From: Dendrobium chrysotoxum
Lineage: Eukaryota; Streptophyta; Magnoliopsida; Asparagales; Orchidaceae
Length of the DNA: 64,000 bases
Direction: 5' to 3'
Assembly (NCBI GenBank): GCA_019925795.1
Contig: CM034315.1
Coordinates: forward strand, 2,790,001-2,854,000
The position numbers were made by a program, and so were the translations under genes. The number at the start of each line of letters is the position of its first letter. Within the stretch, counting starts at the first letter, position 1. The notes under the pieces were generated by a model, which worked only from the letters and a program-made list of their open reading frames with translations, was not told the DNA's origin and made no database searches. This document shows, in pieces, positions 51,301-63,535 of this stretch.

Positions 51301-52410
51301 ATTGTCAGTCAAGTGATTACTACAACCACAATCAATAAACCATTCATCTCTTGAATCACCAAACTCCTTACTATGTGTAAGAAATATTGTGTCTTCAACT
51401 TTCTCTACTTCTTTTCCTTGCATCATATCTACATTTGCTTCTTCATTCTCTATCTCTTCCAATAAAATTGATAAGTGTGTTCGTACCTTTTGCAAAAGTG
51501 ATATCTGATATTGGCAAGGTTGCTTCTTCCTCTACCTCTAAAGTCATATCCATGACCACGTGCACCTTCTCCATTACCATGAGCTCCACAATGAACTTCA
51601 CCTCCATCACTTTGTGTAGGTTCTTCTCTACCAACACGACCTCTTCCTCTAGTACCAAAAGAACAGCTTCCTCTACCAAAAGAGCCTCTTCCTCTACCAA
51701 AACCTCTTCCAAGGCCACCTCTAAAATTTCCATGCAATGTCACTTGAGTTTGGAAGGCTTCCTCAATTGGTGTCGAATCATATTTCTTCAATCTTAGTTC
51801 ATGTGATTGAAGAGATTCAAGCAACCCTTCAATATACATTTTCTCTATGTTCTTTGCCTCTTCTATGGCTACCACCGTAGCTTCAAATTTTCTAGTCATG
51901 CTTCGTAGGATCTTCTCAATAACCCTTTTATCTTCTACAAATTCTCCATTCAACTTCAATTGGTTAACAATGACAATTACTCGATTGAAATATTCTTCCA
52001 TACTTTCTAACTCCTTCATCTTCAACATACAAATTGAGTTTGTAGGGTTTGTAAACATACCAACTTCACTTTCTCATCTCCTTTGTAAGAAGAATTTAAT
52101 GTATCCCAAGCCTCCTTCGCGATCTTCGCTGTAGAGATCCACTCAAAAATAATTTCATCTACCGCTTGATAGATGAAGAAAGGGTCTTCCGATCTTTCTA
52201 CCAATTTTCTTTCAATTCTTGAAGAAGTCTTTGATTCAAATCTCTCTTAACTTTGGGCTCCCAAAAACCGCTCTCTACAATCTCCTAAAACTCTTGAGAT
52301 TGATACAACACCCGCATTTGAGAACTCCATTGATTGTAGTTCTTCCCCGTAAACTTGGGAAACTAAGGTTGTAAATTATTGGTACTTGAACTCTCTACCA
52401 TTCTCAAACT
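48272..52410 (-). pseudogene. Copia gag-pol polyprotein, frameshifted
   Basis: All domains are present in the normal copia order but split among frames. Gag is at 52204-51600 (SEDPFFIYQAVDEI, MKELESMEEYFNRVI, then a glycine/arginine-rich stretch). The protease at about 51320 reads DEWFIDCGCSNHLTDN. Integrase remnants lie at about 51150-50010, ending KAYKLYNPIIKKVVVSRDVRFEE. Reverse transcriptase covers 49979-49104 with FISVKWVYKVKKN, FKARIVVKGYKQKHGIDYEE and YIDDLLITGDD. RNase H is at 48802-48320 with CDSDWANDHDERKS, SSTCEAEYIAATTSACEAMWL and HYHFIRD. Repeated stops and frameshifts rule out activity. The SSTCEAEYIA form is unlike that of the copia at 3874, so the two belong to different lineages. 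Confidence 0.92.
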
Positions 52411-52424
52411 GGGCTCTGATACCA
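52411..52424 (-). other. Primer-binding site of the 48-kb copia element
   Basis: Minus strand TGGTATCAGAGCCC, one base inside the 5' LTR. Confidence 0.88.
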
Positions 52425-52425
52425 A

Positions 52426-52608
52426 TGATGGAAGCAAAAAAAAAAAATACAAGAGAGAAAAAAAAACTTTTCTGTTCTTTAGATATTTCACGGGCAAAGA
52501 AAAACAGAGAGCAAGACTGATTTTTTACTTCTTCACAGAATTTTAAAACACATAAGAACATATAGTTTTAAAACCGTGCATAAACTAAAAAATAAAAAAT
52601 AAAAACTA
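52426..52608 (-). repeat. Copia 5' LTR, outer end lost
   Basis: Matches 48089-48265 but lacks the part corresponding to 48266-48309. Confidence 0.82.
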
Positions 52609-52680
52609 TGAAATTGAACAGAGATGAATTCTTCGGATAAGCCAATAAGTATGAAATTGAGTAGATTGAATTACTTGATT

Positions 52681-52682
<2 letters not shown>

Positions 52683-52739
<57 letters not shown>
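52683..52739. repeat. (AT)n microsatellite, about 28 units
   Basis: Uninterrupted AT dinucleotides, self-complementary and likely unstable. Confidence 0.97.
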
Positions 52740-52740
<1 letters not shown>

Positions 52741-53695
52741 TTATTTTAATGTTAATGTTTGACTTCTAACTTTATTTTTTTATTCCTATGAGGCAATACT
52801 TATCTTGTAAAAGAGATTTTATTTCTTCTTATTTAAAACTTTTTTTCTTTGATTCCTTCTTCTTTTGAGTTTGTGTGTAGTGAAATTTCATCCCTGTAAA
52901 GAATGGAGGTTCCAAAAGATGAGATTAACATCTCTAAAGAAGATATCATTGCTGGCATGTTCTGCAAATGCAAGAAAGAATGAATTTTTCTTAAAAGAAG
53001 AAGAATAATAGAGTTAAAATTGAAGTTAAATAAGGGAAAGAAGGTTAATTTTTAAATTTTTTGGTAAAAAAAATGTTAATATATTTCCCATATTAGATAT
53101 TCTTGAACATATTTTTAATTCGATCCTTTTCTCTATGAATGAAATCTTAAGTGAGACACCTCTTATTGATTCTTTTCTTTAATTAAGAAGGTTGAAAAAC
53201 TACATGGTATAGTTGGCCAATTAAAGTCATCCATGACATCTATGAAAGACGACTATTAATTGAAGGAAGCTGACTTCAATTAATAAAAAGCATTAAGTTG
53301 AAAGCATAATTCATCGACTCCATTGAAGCTTTTCAACGAGAAATTACTACAATGAAAGTTGAAGTCACTACTAGCCAGAGATATATAGAGAGGACAAAAC
53401 TCAATCAACTCATAGATGGGGCAAATTCATCTTGAAGCAAGTTAGAGATAGGAAAAGTCTCGAAGAAAGCCTCAAATGATCATTCTCTTCAGTTCTTCTT
53501 AATTAATCTTTTACACTTGAAGGGTCGACTATATATTGCCCAATATAAGGATTAAATAGCCTAACATAAATTTTTATTTTATTTGTAATAAAAAATAATT
53601 TTATTTCTCTATCTTTGATTTTATGTTTATCATCTATAAATTTTAAATTTTATATATATATTACATATCAAAATCTGTTGGTAATCATATCATTC
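52740..53695. other. Unassigned DNA between copia and CACTA
   Basis: No gene recognised. A short frame from 52903 (MEVPKDEINISKEDIIAGMF) and a lysine/glutamate-rich region near 53180-53500 look like an eroded coding remnant, but no family could be named. Confidence 0.3.
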
Positions 53696-54429
53696 CACTA
53701 AAAATTATATATTTCTGATGAATTTCTAGTGGAAATTAGGTCGAAGGTAAAACATGTGTCGAAAATATTGTTCCGGCAGAATTTTTTTACTAAGAACATT
53801 TCCGACGAATCTATCGAAGGAATTTCGACAAAAATGTGCATTAATATTCGTCGTTTAAGAGTCGTTATTACTGGCAGTTTATTCGCCAGAATTTACGGCG
53901 GAATATTTCCACTAGAAATTCTAGCGGATAAACCATTAGAAAAGTCTACCGGACACAAACCGGCAAAAAATTCTTATGGATTATCCGCTGGAATTTTTGG
54001 CGGTAAATTCTGCCAGAAATACAATACATTTTCAGGAGATATTCCACCATAAACCTGTAGAAAAATAAAAAAAATAGCACTTCCTCTTATGTTTATGTTT
54101 TCTACAATACAACAAACTTGCATAAAAATATACATATATCATATTCATCCAGATATTAAATATAATCAAATAGGTTAACATTCACCAAACAGTTTAACAA
54201 TAGTTTATCATTCCAAGTTCATTGAACAATTACCAAACAGTTTAAAATGAAACATATAAATGAAATATCCAACATATAAATGAAATATCCAGTAATAATA
54301 AAAAATATCTCATCAGAATCAATCTCTTCCTCTGCTGATGCTACCTGCTTTCCAGTGAACTACTCCCTCAATTTATGTAGCTCATTCAACAATTGAGTTT
54401 GTTGCATCTACATTTACATCTGCATGTCA

Positions 54430-55866
54430 GCTTGTGATTTCCTAACTTACTCTAGCTCGGTTATAAGGGCAGCTACCTATTGGCTATACAATGACTCCTC
54501 GCTACTTGCTGAGAAGTTAGAGCCACTAAATGTCTGCCCTCGTATGTGTAGGCTTGCAAACCTAAACCATAAACCCGACCTTTTTGCATTCCTCCTACCG
54601 CTTGCAACCAAGTGCGGTAGTTGGAGTAATCTATTGATCCCCCAAAATATCCCTCACCTGCTCCTAGCTGGCTCTCTCAAAGTCGTGTATACTCGTCCTA
54701 CAAAAGTTAATATAAGATTAATTAATTTACACATGATACCAAAAATATTAAACTTATGTACTCACATAAGCTCTCCCTTTTTTGCTTATCAACCCATTGT
54801 TGATCCTCCTATCATTTTTGGGTATAACTTTGTAACTCAACAACGGTAGATTCTCTGTCCAACACCTCTTTCTACAATATACTTACTTAATATTCACATC
54901 TAAGTAAATTATTAAAATCTTTTAAAATTTCTTACCAAATGTCGTCTATGTTCAATATGTGAAATTAGGCCTCCAGTATGGAGGGAACTACTCATGCCCC
55001 CAACATCAAAAGCTCGATTATGTCTATTATGGTCCCTCCTCTTAGTATAATTTAGGCTACCCCAAGTAATGGTCAGCTCGCCCCATACACTCTCACTATT
55101 CCAGAGTAGTTGCTCACCTGACTTTCTAATGTTAGTAAATATGTCTCGCATGCAAGTCGACCCGTGCTTCTTAAATTTTTTTTGATTTTATTATTATGTT
55201 GGGGTAATCAATAAAAATCTTTTTGCATTAAAAAATATACGATATAGAATATTTTTGTTAGCTTAATTAAAAAATATATAATATATAATATATTTTTATA
55301 ATAACTAACCACAAACTCTCTGAACCACATGTTGAGCACTTCTTTTGGGACTTTCTTCAATGAAATATAAGAAGCATCATATCTGCTCCGTATGATGTCT
55401 CGTATTTTATGCATCAACTACTTTGATAAATGAAGCGTGCACAAAATACATGTGTTAGGTGAAAAAATATTTATCAAATTTTAATAGCATGTTAAGAATT
55501 AGTAAGTACATATGTATCACCCTCAGGTGCAATCAACATGCACCCCTCTGATGTCTGCTCTACTAGAACTAGGGTGGAAGGTCCACTTGTAAAGGGCTGG
55601 TGAGGGGATAGTGGGGGATAGAATGGTGGGACATATGATCGATATGGATAAGTGGGAGAGCCTCCATGAGATGATACGGGGTAATAAGGGTAGAAGGGAG
55701 TACTGTGTGTGGTGTCTAGCGAAGGAAAGTATGGGTCTAGTGAGTAAAACTGTGGGCTACTAGTTGAAGGAGTAGGTAAAGGCGGATTAGGCTGACTCTG
55801 ACTAGCAGGCTGAGAAGAAGAGGTCTCTTCAGTACATACAGACCTACTGGTTGAGCCACTAGTCAC
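54430..55866 (-). pseudogene. CACTA second protein (Transposase_24, Ptta/En/Spm), degenerate
   Basis: Read from 55866, a proline/serine/tyrosine-rich leader (PSTSSPQFYSLDPYFPSL) is followed by IRDIIRSRYDASYISLKKVP and VLNMWFREF (55400-55330). Next come KSGEQLLWNSESVWGEL, LNYTKRRDHNRHNRA and LHTGGLISHIEHRRHL (55120-54930). This is the conserved order of the plant Transposase_24 domain, thought to bind sub-terminal repeats. Stops, frameshifts and an AT-rich break at 55180-55320, possibly an intron, separate the pieces. Confidence 0.82.
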
Positions 55867-56369
55867 CTTCTTGTGCCTACCAAATTATTTTTGATCAATC
55901 CTCCTCAATGAGACTCATCACTTGAAGCCATCTGCAAAAAAAAAAATTAAAAATATTAGCAATAAATTATAATAAATATTTAATATAAATAGAGCAGCAA
56001 TTAAATAACTAAAGTAAAGCAAAAATAAAATAAATGAAGTAACTATTGCTATGTTGTTAAAAAAATTATATTATTAATATAAATTATTGATTCATAATTG
56101 ATTATCAAAAATTATTAAATATATAAATTATTGCTTCATAAATTGAGCCTTCAAGATTTATTTTATTATTAGCAGTCTTCTTAAGTTTATTTAAATACCT
56201 CTCAAAATGATATATTCACCGATACTGCATAGGCCCACTTACTCTAGCCCCATATAATAAATACACGGATAGATGCTTCATAGAGTCAAAAAAATGTTAG
56301 AAAAAATATCTTTTCAAGTTTACACAGAATAAAAAGAATATGCTACTCTATAAGACCTAAGTGTTCTAT

Positions 56370-58340
56370 ATTCAATTTTGAAGAGCATAAATCTTAGAAG
56401 AAGATACTAGCTCGATCAATGGCTTTAAGATTAGATCTAGTAAATAACTAATAGTAGTTGGTAGTAAACATTGCATGAAGATATGATAGTCATAACTTTT
56501 GAATCCAAATAATCTGTCAGATCTTATGTCAACACATCTACTTAGATTGGAAGAACATCCATCAGATACCCGTAAAGTCTACACCCATTAACAGATTGCT
56601 TGTCTCTGTGCTAAAGTCAAAGTGAATGAAGCTTTTAATTTGAGAAGTTTTCCATTTACACCATCATTTAACTCTAAAACTTTCTTACTATAAATCTCCT
56701 TTAAATTCATCATAGCTTTTATATTATCTTTGGATTTATCTTTGATGTCCATGACTGTATTGAATATATTATCAAAAATATTTTTTTCTATATGCATCAC
56801 ATCTAAGTTATATCTAATCAAGTTTATTCTCCAATATGATAATGACCAAAAAGTACTTTTTTGGTCCAATTATAATTGATACCATTCTCTAACAATTTGT
56901 AATCAGCTAATGTTAAAGAATCAACTATCATGGGCATGAACTTTACACTTTCAAATATTTCTTTACTGGTTAATCTAGGAGAAGACTGTAATATCATTTT
57001 TTTATTTTTAGTAAAGGCATCCTTATTTATCTGAAAGGCTGACCTGTACGTAAGAATATGTGATGATAGTCAAACCAAGTATTCTTCTCTCCATGCTTTA
57101 AAGTGAATGACTTCATAAATTTCATACAATATGGATAAGCTAACTTGCCAGAAGTATTCCAACCTGAAAGTATACCATACATAGGAAAGTCACAAATTGT
57201 CCAAAGTAATGTTGCCCTCATTATGAAGTTTTGTTTGGTGGATATATCTTATGTACTTACTCCTTCCCATTATAATTTTAAATCATCGATTAATAGTTGC
57301 AAGAATACATTGATCTTTGCTTTTAGATTATGTGACCCTGGAATGATCAGTGTCATAAATATGTAAGGAGTAGTCATATATAACTCTGGAGGAAGATTAG
57401 AAGGGGTGAGTATCATGGGCCAGTATGAGTAAGGTGAAGAAGACTAGCTAAATAGAGTAAAATCATTTGTGCATAAACCTAATCTTATATTTCTTCATTA
57501 TGTGGCAAAGGTGAGATGTGTATAATCAAAGTATTTCCAGGCATCTATTTTTAACGGATGTGTAATAACACCTTCTTGCTAGATATGTTCATTATGTCAT
57601 CTTATATATGCAACAGATCTCATGAATGCATATAACCTTTGTAGCCTAGGAATTATGGATAAGTAAAATATCCTACTGATGGTACATCCTTCGACTTTCT
57701 TTTCATCCCAGACTTTGGTTTAAATCTTAGTGTATTGCAATGATGGTATGTAATCTCTAATAAATTATCTTTATAGTATGACATGCATCTATTTATACAA
57801 TAATCTATTTTTGTATATGTCAAATCAAATTTGAAAACCAACTTCTTTGTCCGATATAAATCTGTAAGAATTATGTTATATGTCAGATTGATTTTCTTAA
57901 GTAGTCTAATAAATTGATTAAAATATTCATGATGGACATTATATTCTACCTTGATGCTTAATATCTTCACAGCAACAGATAACTCTGAGTGAGTAGTGCA
58001 CCCCTTCTATATTGGTTGTTAGGCAGCATACAATAAATCATAAAATTTTGTGCCGCCTTATTTGGTGACTCTACTATATATTGTTTAAATTGTGCCCCAG
58101 TTACATTATAAACTAAGTCCTTAAGAGAATAAAAAATTTATTCCTTAGCTATATTAAAACTTATAGATGAGTCACATCGAGAATCAAAATGTGCTCGTAC
58201 TCATCATGAGAAGTTCAATATTAATATTCTGGCATGAACCCTCTACGATATAGATCAACAATTATGTCATCTGGTTTTAATTACACTTGATTTTTATGTT
58301 TAGAATATGGGCATCAAAATTTTTCATCTAAGTGAAGCTA
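56370..58340 (-). pseudogene. CACTA TNP2-type transposase, degenerate
   Basis: The order on the minus strand is a transposase-associated domain (about 58310-58180), a middle region with RFKPKSGMKRKSKDVPSVGYF (57740-57655), and the transposase core ATLLWTICDFPMYGILSGWN followed by GKLAYPYCMKFMKSFTLKHG (57225-57080). A DUF4218-like end follows, with NLIRYNLDVMHIEKNIFDNI and ELNDGVNGKLLKLKASFTL (56820-56610). Intact TNP2 proteins exceed 800 residues. Here every block is separated by stops or shifts. The protein would cut and paste elements with matching CACTA ends. Confidence 0.88.
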
Positions 58341-58839
58341 GGTAGTTGACAGGCTGTTTGGATAAAAAATTCACTCCATTAATGAACTCATCTGTTAATA
58401 TCTTTAGTCATTGCGCCAATCAGTTATATATCCAACTTCTTTGATTTCTAATATTCATAATATGAAGAATTTAGCCTACATATAATATGAAGATATTAGA
58501 GATTGGAGTAACATCTGTTGAAGAAAAATAGATTAAATTTAAATTGATTTGTAAATTGGATGGTGTTATTTCACACAGATCCCTTATTAAGGAAAAAATT
58601 TGGTAGTCTCTTGGCATTTTCTCCATTTAGGGAAATCTAAGGAGTCCTAGCCTACCCGCCACATCAAGAAATACATATATAGTCAGTGTTGGGTGACACC
58701 ACAGCCGTAGTATTCAATCCTATCACGCCAAAAAAAGTTTGTATAAGTCTTCAGGGGGATACTTGTGTGAAAATGCAGTTTGCACTGGCGATATTTTCGA
58801 CAGATTTACCAATTGTTTGGCGTGTGAAAACATAGTTTA

Positions 58840-59265
58840 CGTGACCAAACCATCTAAGGAAACCCTCTCACTCTCTCTAATCTTATCTTCCATAGGAGCT
58901 TCTCCAACCTTTTCATGTATATGCTCATTTCATATCTTGTTTCTAAGAGTAAAGCAACTCATGAGCATTCTCTTTTAATAACCAACATTTTATACCATAA
59001 AGCATTGCAAGTCTCACTACATCTTATAGAATTTTCCCCAAAGTTTGAGGGGAATTTTCTATCACACAATAATCCCAATGCATTCCTCCACTTTAACCAT
59101 CCAATTGAATTCTACCAATAGTATCCACATCAACTTCCTCTCTAGTCTTATAAATAAGAAGAATATCATCAACAAAATGTATATACCATGGTATAATCTC
59201 TTGTAAATGTCTATCGAGAACATCCATGACTAAAGCAAAAATAAAGATAAACTTATGGTGGATTT
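58840..59265 (-). mobile_element. RTE LINE fragment inside the CACTA element
   Basis: On the minus strand 59265-59095 reads FALVMDVLDRHLQEIIPWYIHFVDDILLIYKT, the reverse transcriptase catalytic region with F-V-D-D, then VDTIGRIQLDGLKWRN. Down to 58840 it continues with frameshifted equivalents of the RTE end seen at 37126-37668. Both ends are truncated. Confidence 0.82.
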
Positions 59266-59790
59266 CTAGCGACTGAGGAGATGAATGTTGGCGACTGAGG
59301 CAGCAAACGTCAGCAACTAAGGTGGTGAACGTTAGACGATAGAGGGGTGTCGATAGAGGCGGCGTTCGGTTGAGGCGACTAATGTGAGTTGAGCAAACTG
59401 AAACAAGCAGGAAAGAAAATAAGAAGGAAAACAACCGCGGGAAGGAAATAGGGCTTTCTCTTATGGGTTTTCCAGTGGATTTTTCTCAGGAAATATTTCA
59501 GGTGAAAATCCGCCGGAAACACTTTGTCAGATTTAAGTAAGACGACGGATTTTCTGTCGGAGGTTTTGCCGATAATTTCTGGCGCACTTTCCGCCAAAAA
59601 ATATTACCAATTTTTCAAAAATTGATAGTTTTACCGATGAATTTTTCACCGGTAAGTTTTTGGTGAAAATTTTGCCAGAAAAATCGTCGTTATATTATCG
59701 GCAAAATATCTGCTGGTTACACCGCCGCTTCTACTGGCGGATATATTTTTGCTGAAAATTCTGCCCATAAAAGAAGGTTTTCTTGTAGTG

Positions 59791-61572
59791 AAGACTGTTG
59801 TTAGGCGATGGAGGATGAAAAGACCATAATCGGCATTTAACAAAGGTCAGAAAGATCGTTATCAGATGATGGAGGATGAAAGGACCAAAGTCTGGCGAAA
59901 AAGGTCGGAAGGAGTTTAGTCGGCGGGCGACAGATGCCAGAAAGATTGTTATCAAGCGATGGAGGTCGGAAAGACCGTAATCGGCAAGCAACAGAGATTG
60001 GTGTCACACTCCAGGATCTATATTGGAAGAATTATATTTGTCTTCCATTTTAACTATTTAACCAAAGCTTACCAATGAACAACAAAAAAAAAAATGAATA
60101 CATTTTTGTCTTGTCCAGAGCCTCATATCATAGGATCCGTACCCTTTCAACGAATAAAATAAAATTTGTAATATGAATGATTGACAAATATGATCCAAAG
60201 ACCTTTCTCCATCCACTCTCTTTTTCCCCTATTTCAATTTCTTCCAAATCAGCACCAAAGCATTTTACTCTAGAATTTTCATATTTTTCAAATAAATTTA
60301 TTTCCAATATTTGAGTTATTATAGTTGGAAACACCATAGTTTGGAGACGGAGGTCAAAAAGACCATTATATGTCGACGGGGGTCAGAAAGACCATAGTAG
60401 GTGGGCCACAAAGGTCGGAAAGATCGTACTCTAGTGATAAAGGTCGAAAGGACTGTAGTCGACAGACGACCGTGGTCAGAAAGACTGTTATCTGGCGACG
60501 GAGGTCGTAAGGACAATAGTCAGTGGGCGATGGAGGTCGGAAGGACCGTAGTTGTCGGGCGACTGAGGTCAGAAATATCGTAGCCGGCAAGCGACGGAGG
60601 TCAAAAAGACCGTAGTCGGCGTGTGACAAAGGTCAGAAAGATCGTAGTCAGACAACGAAGGTCAAAAGGATCGTATTCGACGGGCGACTAAGGTTGAAAA
60701 GACTGTTGTAGGGCGACGATAGTCGAGAGGAAGTCCGTCAATAATCGGTGGCCGGACATAAGTACAACAGTAATTGGTGGCCAGGCAGAAGTCCGACGAT
60801 GATCGGTTGTCGGGAATAAATTCGACAATAATTGGTGGCCAGGCAGAAGTCCAGCGAATGTCCGGCGATGGTTGGTGACCCAACGTAAATTCGACAATAG
60901 TTTGTGGTCGGGCGGAAGTACGGCGGCAATCGATGGCGGGGAGTAAGTCCGACGACAGTTGGTGGCCGGGCGGCGATAGTAGAGGAGGAGTATGGTGGCA
61001 AGAGAGATCTCAGATTTTTCTTCCTTTCCTCTCTTCTTTCTCTTCCTTTCTTGGCTCCTCGGCTTCCTCCCCCCTCTATTTATAGGGAGTGGCATGACCA
61101 GTAAATAGGGAGGAGGTTAAAAAATAAAAAATAAATAAATAAAATAGGGAGGAGGTCAAGGGCATGTTATGAGTGTTTTGAATGGACATTTGATATGGAC
61201 TTCTTTGATCATGGATCATTTATCGAGTATTGGAGTGCCTTAATGATGTCAGAATTTAACGATCTTGGGCTCGTTGGATTCGTCTCGTTGAGCCGCTCGA
61301 TTCGACTATAAGCATGTCACATTTGGAAACCGATTGGTCATCCAATTTATAGTTTGAACCTTCCAAATGCGCTTCAGGTCTTCGATTTGGTCCCATTCGA
61401 GCTCGTATTAGGTCCAATTTGGTGTTGTTGGGTTCCTCTTTTCGAGACGTTCACTTCGACTTAAGTTTGCTGAAATCAGAGTTTGGATGATCCTGAATTA
61501 ATTCGAAAGTTTCCAACTTAATTTTGCTTCGAGATTCATGCCTGATCTAAATAATTTTTTGTGGATATATTA
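59791..61572 (-). repeat. Family A LTR, minus strand, cut by the CACTA end
   Basis: Read from 61572, it follows the solo LTR at 29238: start-like sequence at 61572-61545, ATTTCAGCAAACTTAAGTCG, TCCAAATGTGACATGCTTAT, AATCCAACGAGCCCAAGATCG, and the TATA box at 61084-61077. Arrays of GACCT/CGTCG units then run from 60990 to 59791. The U5 end is missing: the array stops exactly at the CACTA terminus. A 337-bp unrelated insert interrupts the array at 60001-60337. Confidence 0.85.
60001..60337. other. Unidentified insert within the LTR array
   Basis: AT-rich sequence between two stretches of GC-rich array. It starts GGTGTCACACTCCAGG and ends GTTGGAAACACC, so GGTGT is inverted at the ends. Read otherwise, the ends are TGTCACACTCC and GGAAACA, like a small LTR. 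No target duplication found. Confidence 0.45.
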
Positions 61573-62656
61573 AGAATATAAAAATGTACCATTCTTTCCC
61601 CTTAGGCCTTGGGTAGATCTGTCGTCCTGCATCTAATCCAAGTTAACCTATTAGGAGTGTAGGTTAAGTTGGGTTGGATCATGACATGATTTCAATAAGG
61701 CTTTGAAGAAGTCCAAGGCAAAGGAAGAATAAAGCCTGCCGGTTGTGAAGATTTTTGTTCAGTGCCAGACCCTAAACCCTGAAGTAAAATAATCATATTT
61801 TTTTTTCAACTTAACCCTTTTGCTTCTCATTTTGAATTCAATTTTCTTTTTTTTTTTTTTTTTTGTTCTTTAAATGAAATCATTTAAAGCCAAAGTTTTA
61901 AATGACATATTTATAAATAAAAATGACAATTTATAAAAACCAGCCGAAGTAATTATCGTCTTGGTACATGCAAATAATTCATACTAATTTTAAGCCTCCA
62001 AATGTATTTGTGATCAGCTAAATTCTTTTTTAATTATTATATGAATATTCAATTATAAAAAAATAGCTAATTACATATCCGACAGATGATTTGAATAAAT
62101 AAAACTTAGCATACATAAATATTTTTTTTTCATTGTGTTCTATTAAGAATCAAATTCTCATAGAATCAAATTCTTATCGGGAAGCAAATTCATAAGAAAA
62201 AAAATAAATATATATATAATAAAATTCAAAACAAATTATTATATTATAGAAAAAATTACAAACTTTGTATTATATTTTATATTTTTTTATAATTTTGTAA
62301 TACAACTTCATTCTATTATGCATGATGTGCTTGCTCATAATGATTTCACTCCTCTGTGTTAACTTTTGCATGCTTGTTTGTACTATCTCTTGGAATAAGG
62401 AAACTTGCTTAAAAAATCTCATATTATTTTTCTAAAATATAATTAACTATTGGGCCTTTGCCCATGAGAATTTTGATTTTCTAAAATAAATAAAATCTCA
62501 TTTAATATCATACATTTAGAAGGAGATATCTCTAATACATTCAATTATATATATTTTTTATTTTATGAGTTATGGAGGTCAATCTTATAGTTTACATGCT
62601 TTCATTTGAGTAGATTTAAAATTGAATACAGAGAGTATAATTTTAATAGTAATAGA
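61573..62656. other. Unassigned AT-rich DNA
   Basis: No gene or repeat recognised. A long T run lies at 61850-61864. Confidence 0.4.
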
Positions 62657-63045
62657 TGTGGATATTATTAGTTGAATTCACATTGGATGGTTGAAGTGGA
62701 GGAATACATTGGGTTTTTAGTGTGATAGAAAAGTACCCCTTAAACTTCAGGGAAAATCCTATCAAGTGGTGGTGAGATCTGCAATGCTTTATGGCATAGA
62801 ATGTTGATCATTAAAAGAGAAGCAAATATTAAGTTAAATGTTGCATAAATGAGGAGCTCAAGTGGTTGAGTGGCTTTACTCTTAGAGACATAATACGAAA
62901 CGAGCATGTACGTGAAAAGATAGGAGTAGCTCCAATAGTAGATAAGATTAGACAGAGTTATCTTAGATGATTTAATCACATAAAATAGCGGTCTTCCGAT
63001 GACCCGATTAAGAGTGGAGATGCATTGGATTTGGCTTATTAGAAA
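62657..63045 (+). mobile_element. RTE LINE fragment, decayed
   Basis: Same region as 37140-37530: TGGTTGAAGTGGAGGAATAC, GATAGAAAAGTACCCCTTAA, GCAATGCTTTATGG, GGAGTAGCTCCA. It carries several stops and small deletions, so it is older than the 37-kb copy. Confidence 0.85.
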
Positions 63046-63535
63046 AGTATATATATTAATGCCGATATTAATTGTTGCATTATTTTCTCTGCCCAACGAA
63101 AATTTGTTCAAAAACTGACTGATCAATCAATTTCCAGCTCTCTTGATAAAGTCTACCTTGGCAGCCGTGACATGACACCCAAGTCAAGTCAACAATTATA
63201 AAACAATACTCATAATATTTGTTTTAGTAATTTATATTTTCGAAATTGGATATCTAATTAATTTATCTTTCGAAAATTCTATAAAAATTTTCTTCTATTA
63301 TATTAATTTACTGGAAATTTTTACGAAAACAAAATGTTTCCGTAGGGATCTCCATCAAAAATGAATTATGTTCAAATTCTAATAGAATAATTGCAGAAAA
63401 AAAATATTTGAGAAAATTTATATTTTTCAAAAAAAGTGCCATTTAAATAAAAAAAATATTCAATATTGCTATATAGCATGCCTACCACATACACTTCCAT
63501 TTCAGTCTTTGATTAGTTTCTTTACACTGCTTGAG
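63046..63535. other. Upstream region of the LRR-RLK gene
   Basis: AT-rich. A CATTTAAATAAAA stretch near 63440 could contain the TATA box, but support is weak. Confidence 0.3.

Larger units (their letters stand above)
48089..52608 (-). mobile_element. Defective Ty1/copia retrotransposon, 4.5 kb
   Basis: Read on the minus strand: a 5' LTR (about 52608-52426) that has lost roughly 40 bp at its outer end, a primer site (52424-52411, TTGGTATCAGAGCC), gag-pol remnants, a polypurine tract GAGGGGGAGAT, and a 221-bp 3' LTR (48309-48089) from TGTTGGATTTTTC to CTTCCATCA. The shared LTR part keeps TTCACGGGCAAAGAAAAACAG. Loss of the outer 5' LTR means that no target duplication can be tested. Its left border lies 20 bp from the hAT target duplication. 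Confidence 0.92.
53696..59790 (-). mobile_element. Defective CACTA (En/Spm) transposon, about 6.1 kb
   Basis: The right end is clear: TAGTG at 59786-59790, so the minus strand starts CACTACAAGAAAACC. The left end is placed at CACTA 53696-53700 and is weaker, with the next bases AAAAATTA. Both ends carry dense sub-terminal repeats of CCGCCGG/TTCCGGCGG type (53740-54055 and 59460-59770). Between them, on the minus strand, lie remnants of the TNP2-type transposase and a Transposase_24 protein. The expected 3-bp target duplication is not seen (TTC on the left, AAG on the right), so one border may be misplaced or rearranged. An RTE fragment sits inside. Confidence 0.82.

Noticed and set aside
53696..59790. 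Three-base CACTA target duplication
   Set aside because: Flanks are TTC and AAG, so no duplication is claimed and the left border is tentative.
60319..61104. Several long frames on both strands
   Set aside because: They are products of the LTR array (repeated PTDYR- and VGRT-like words), not genes.
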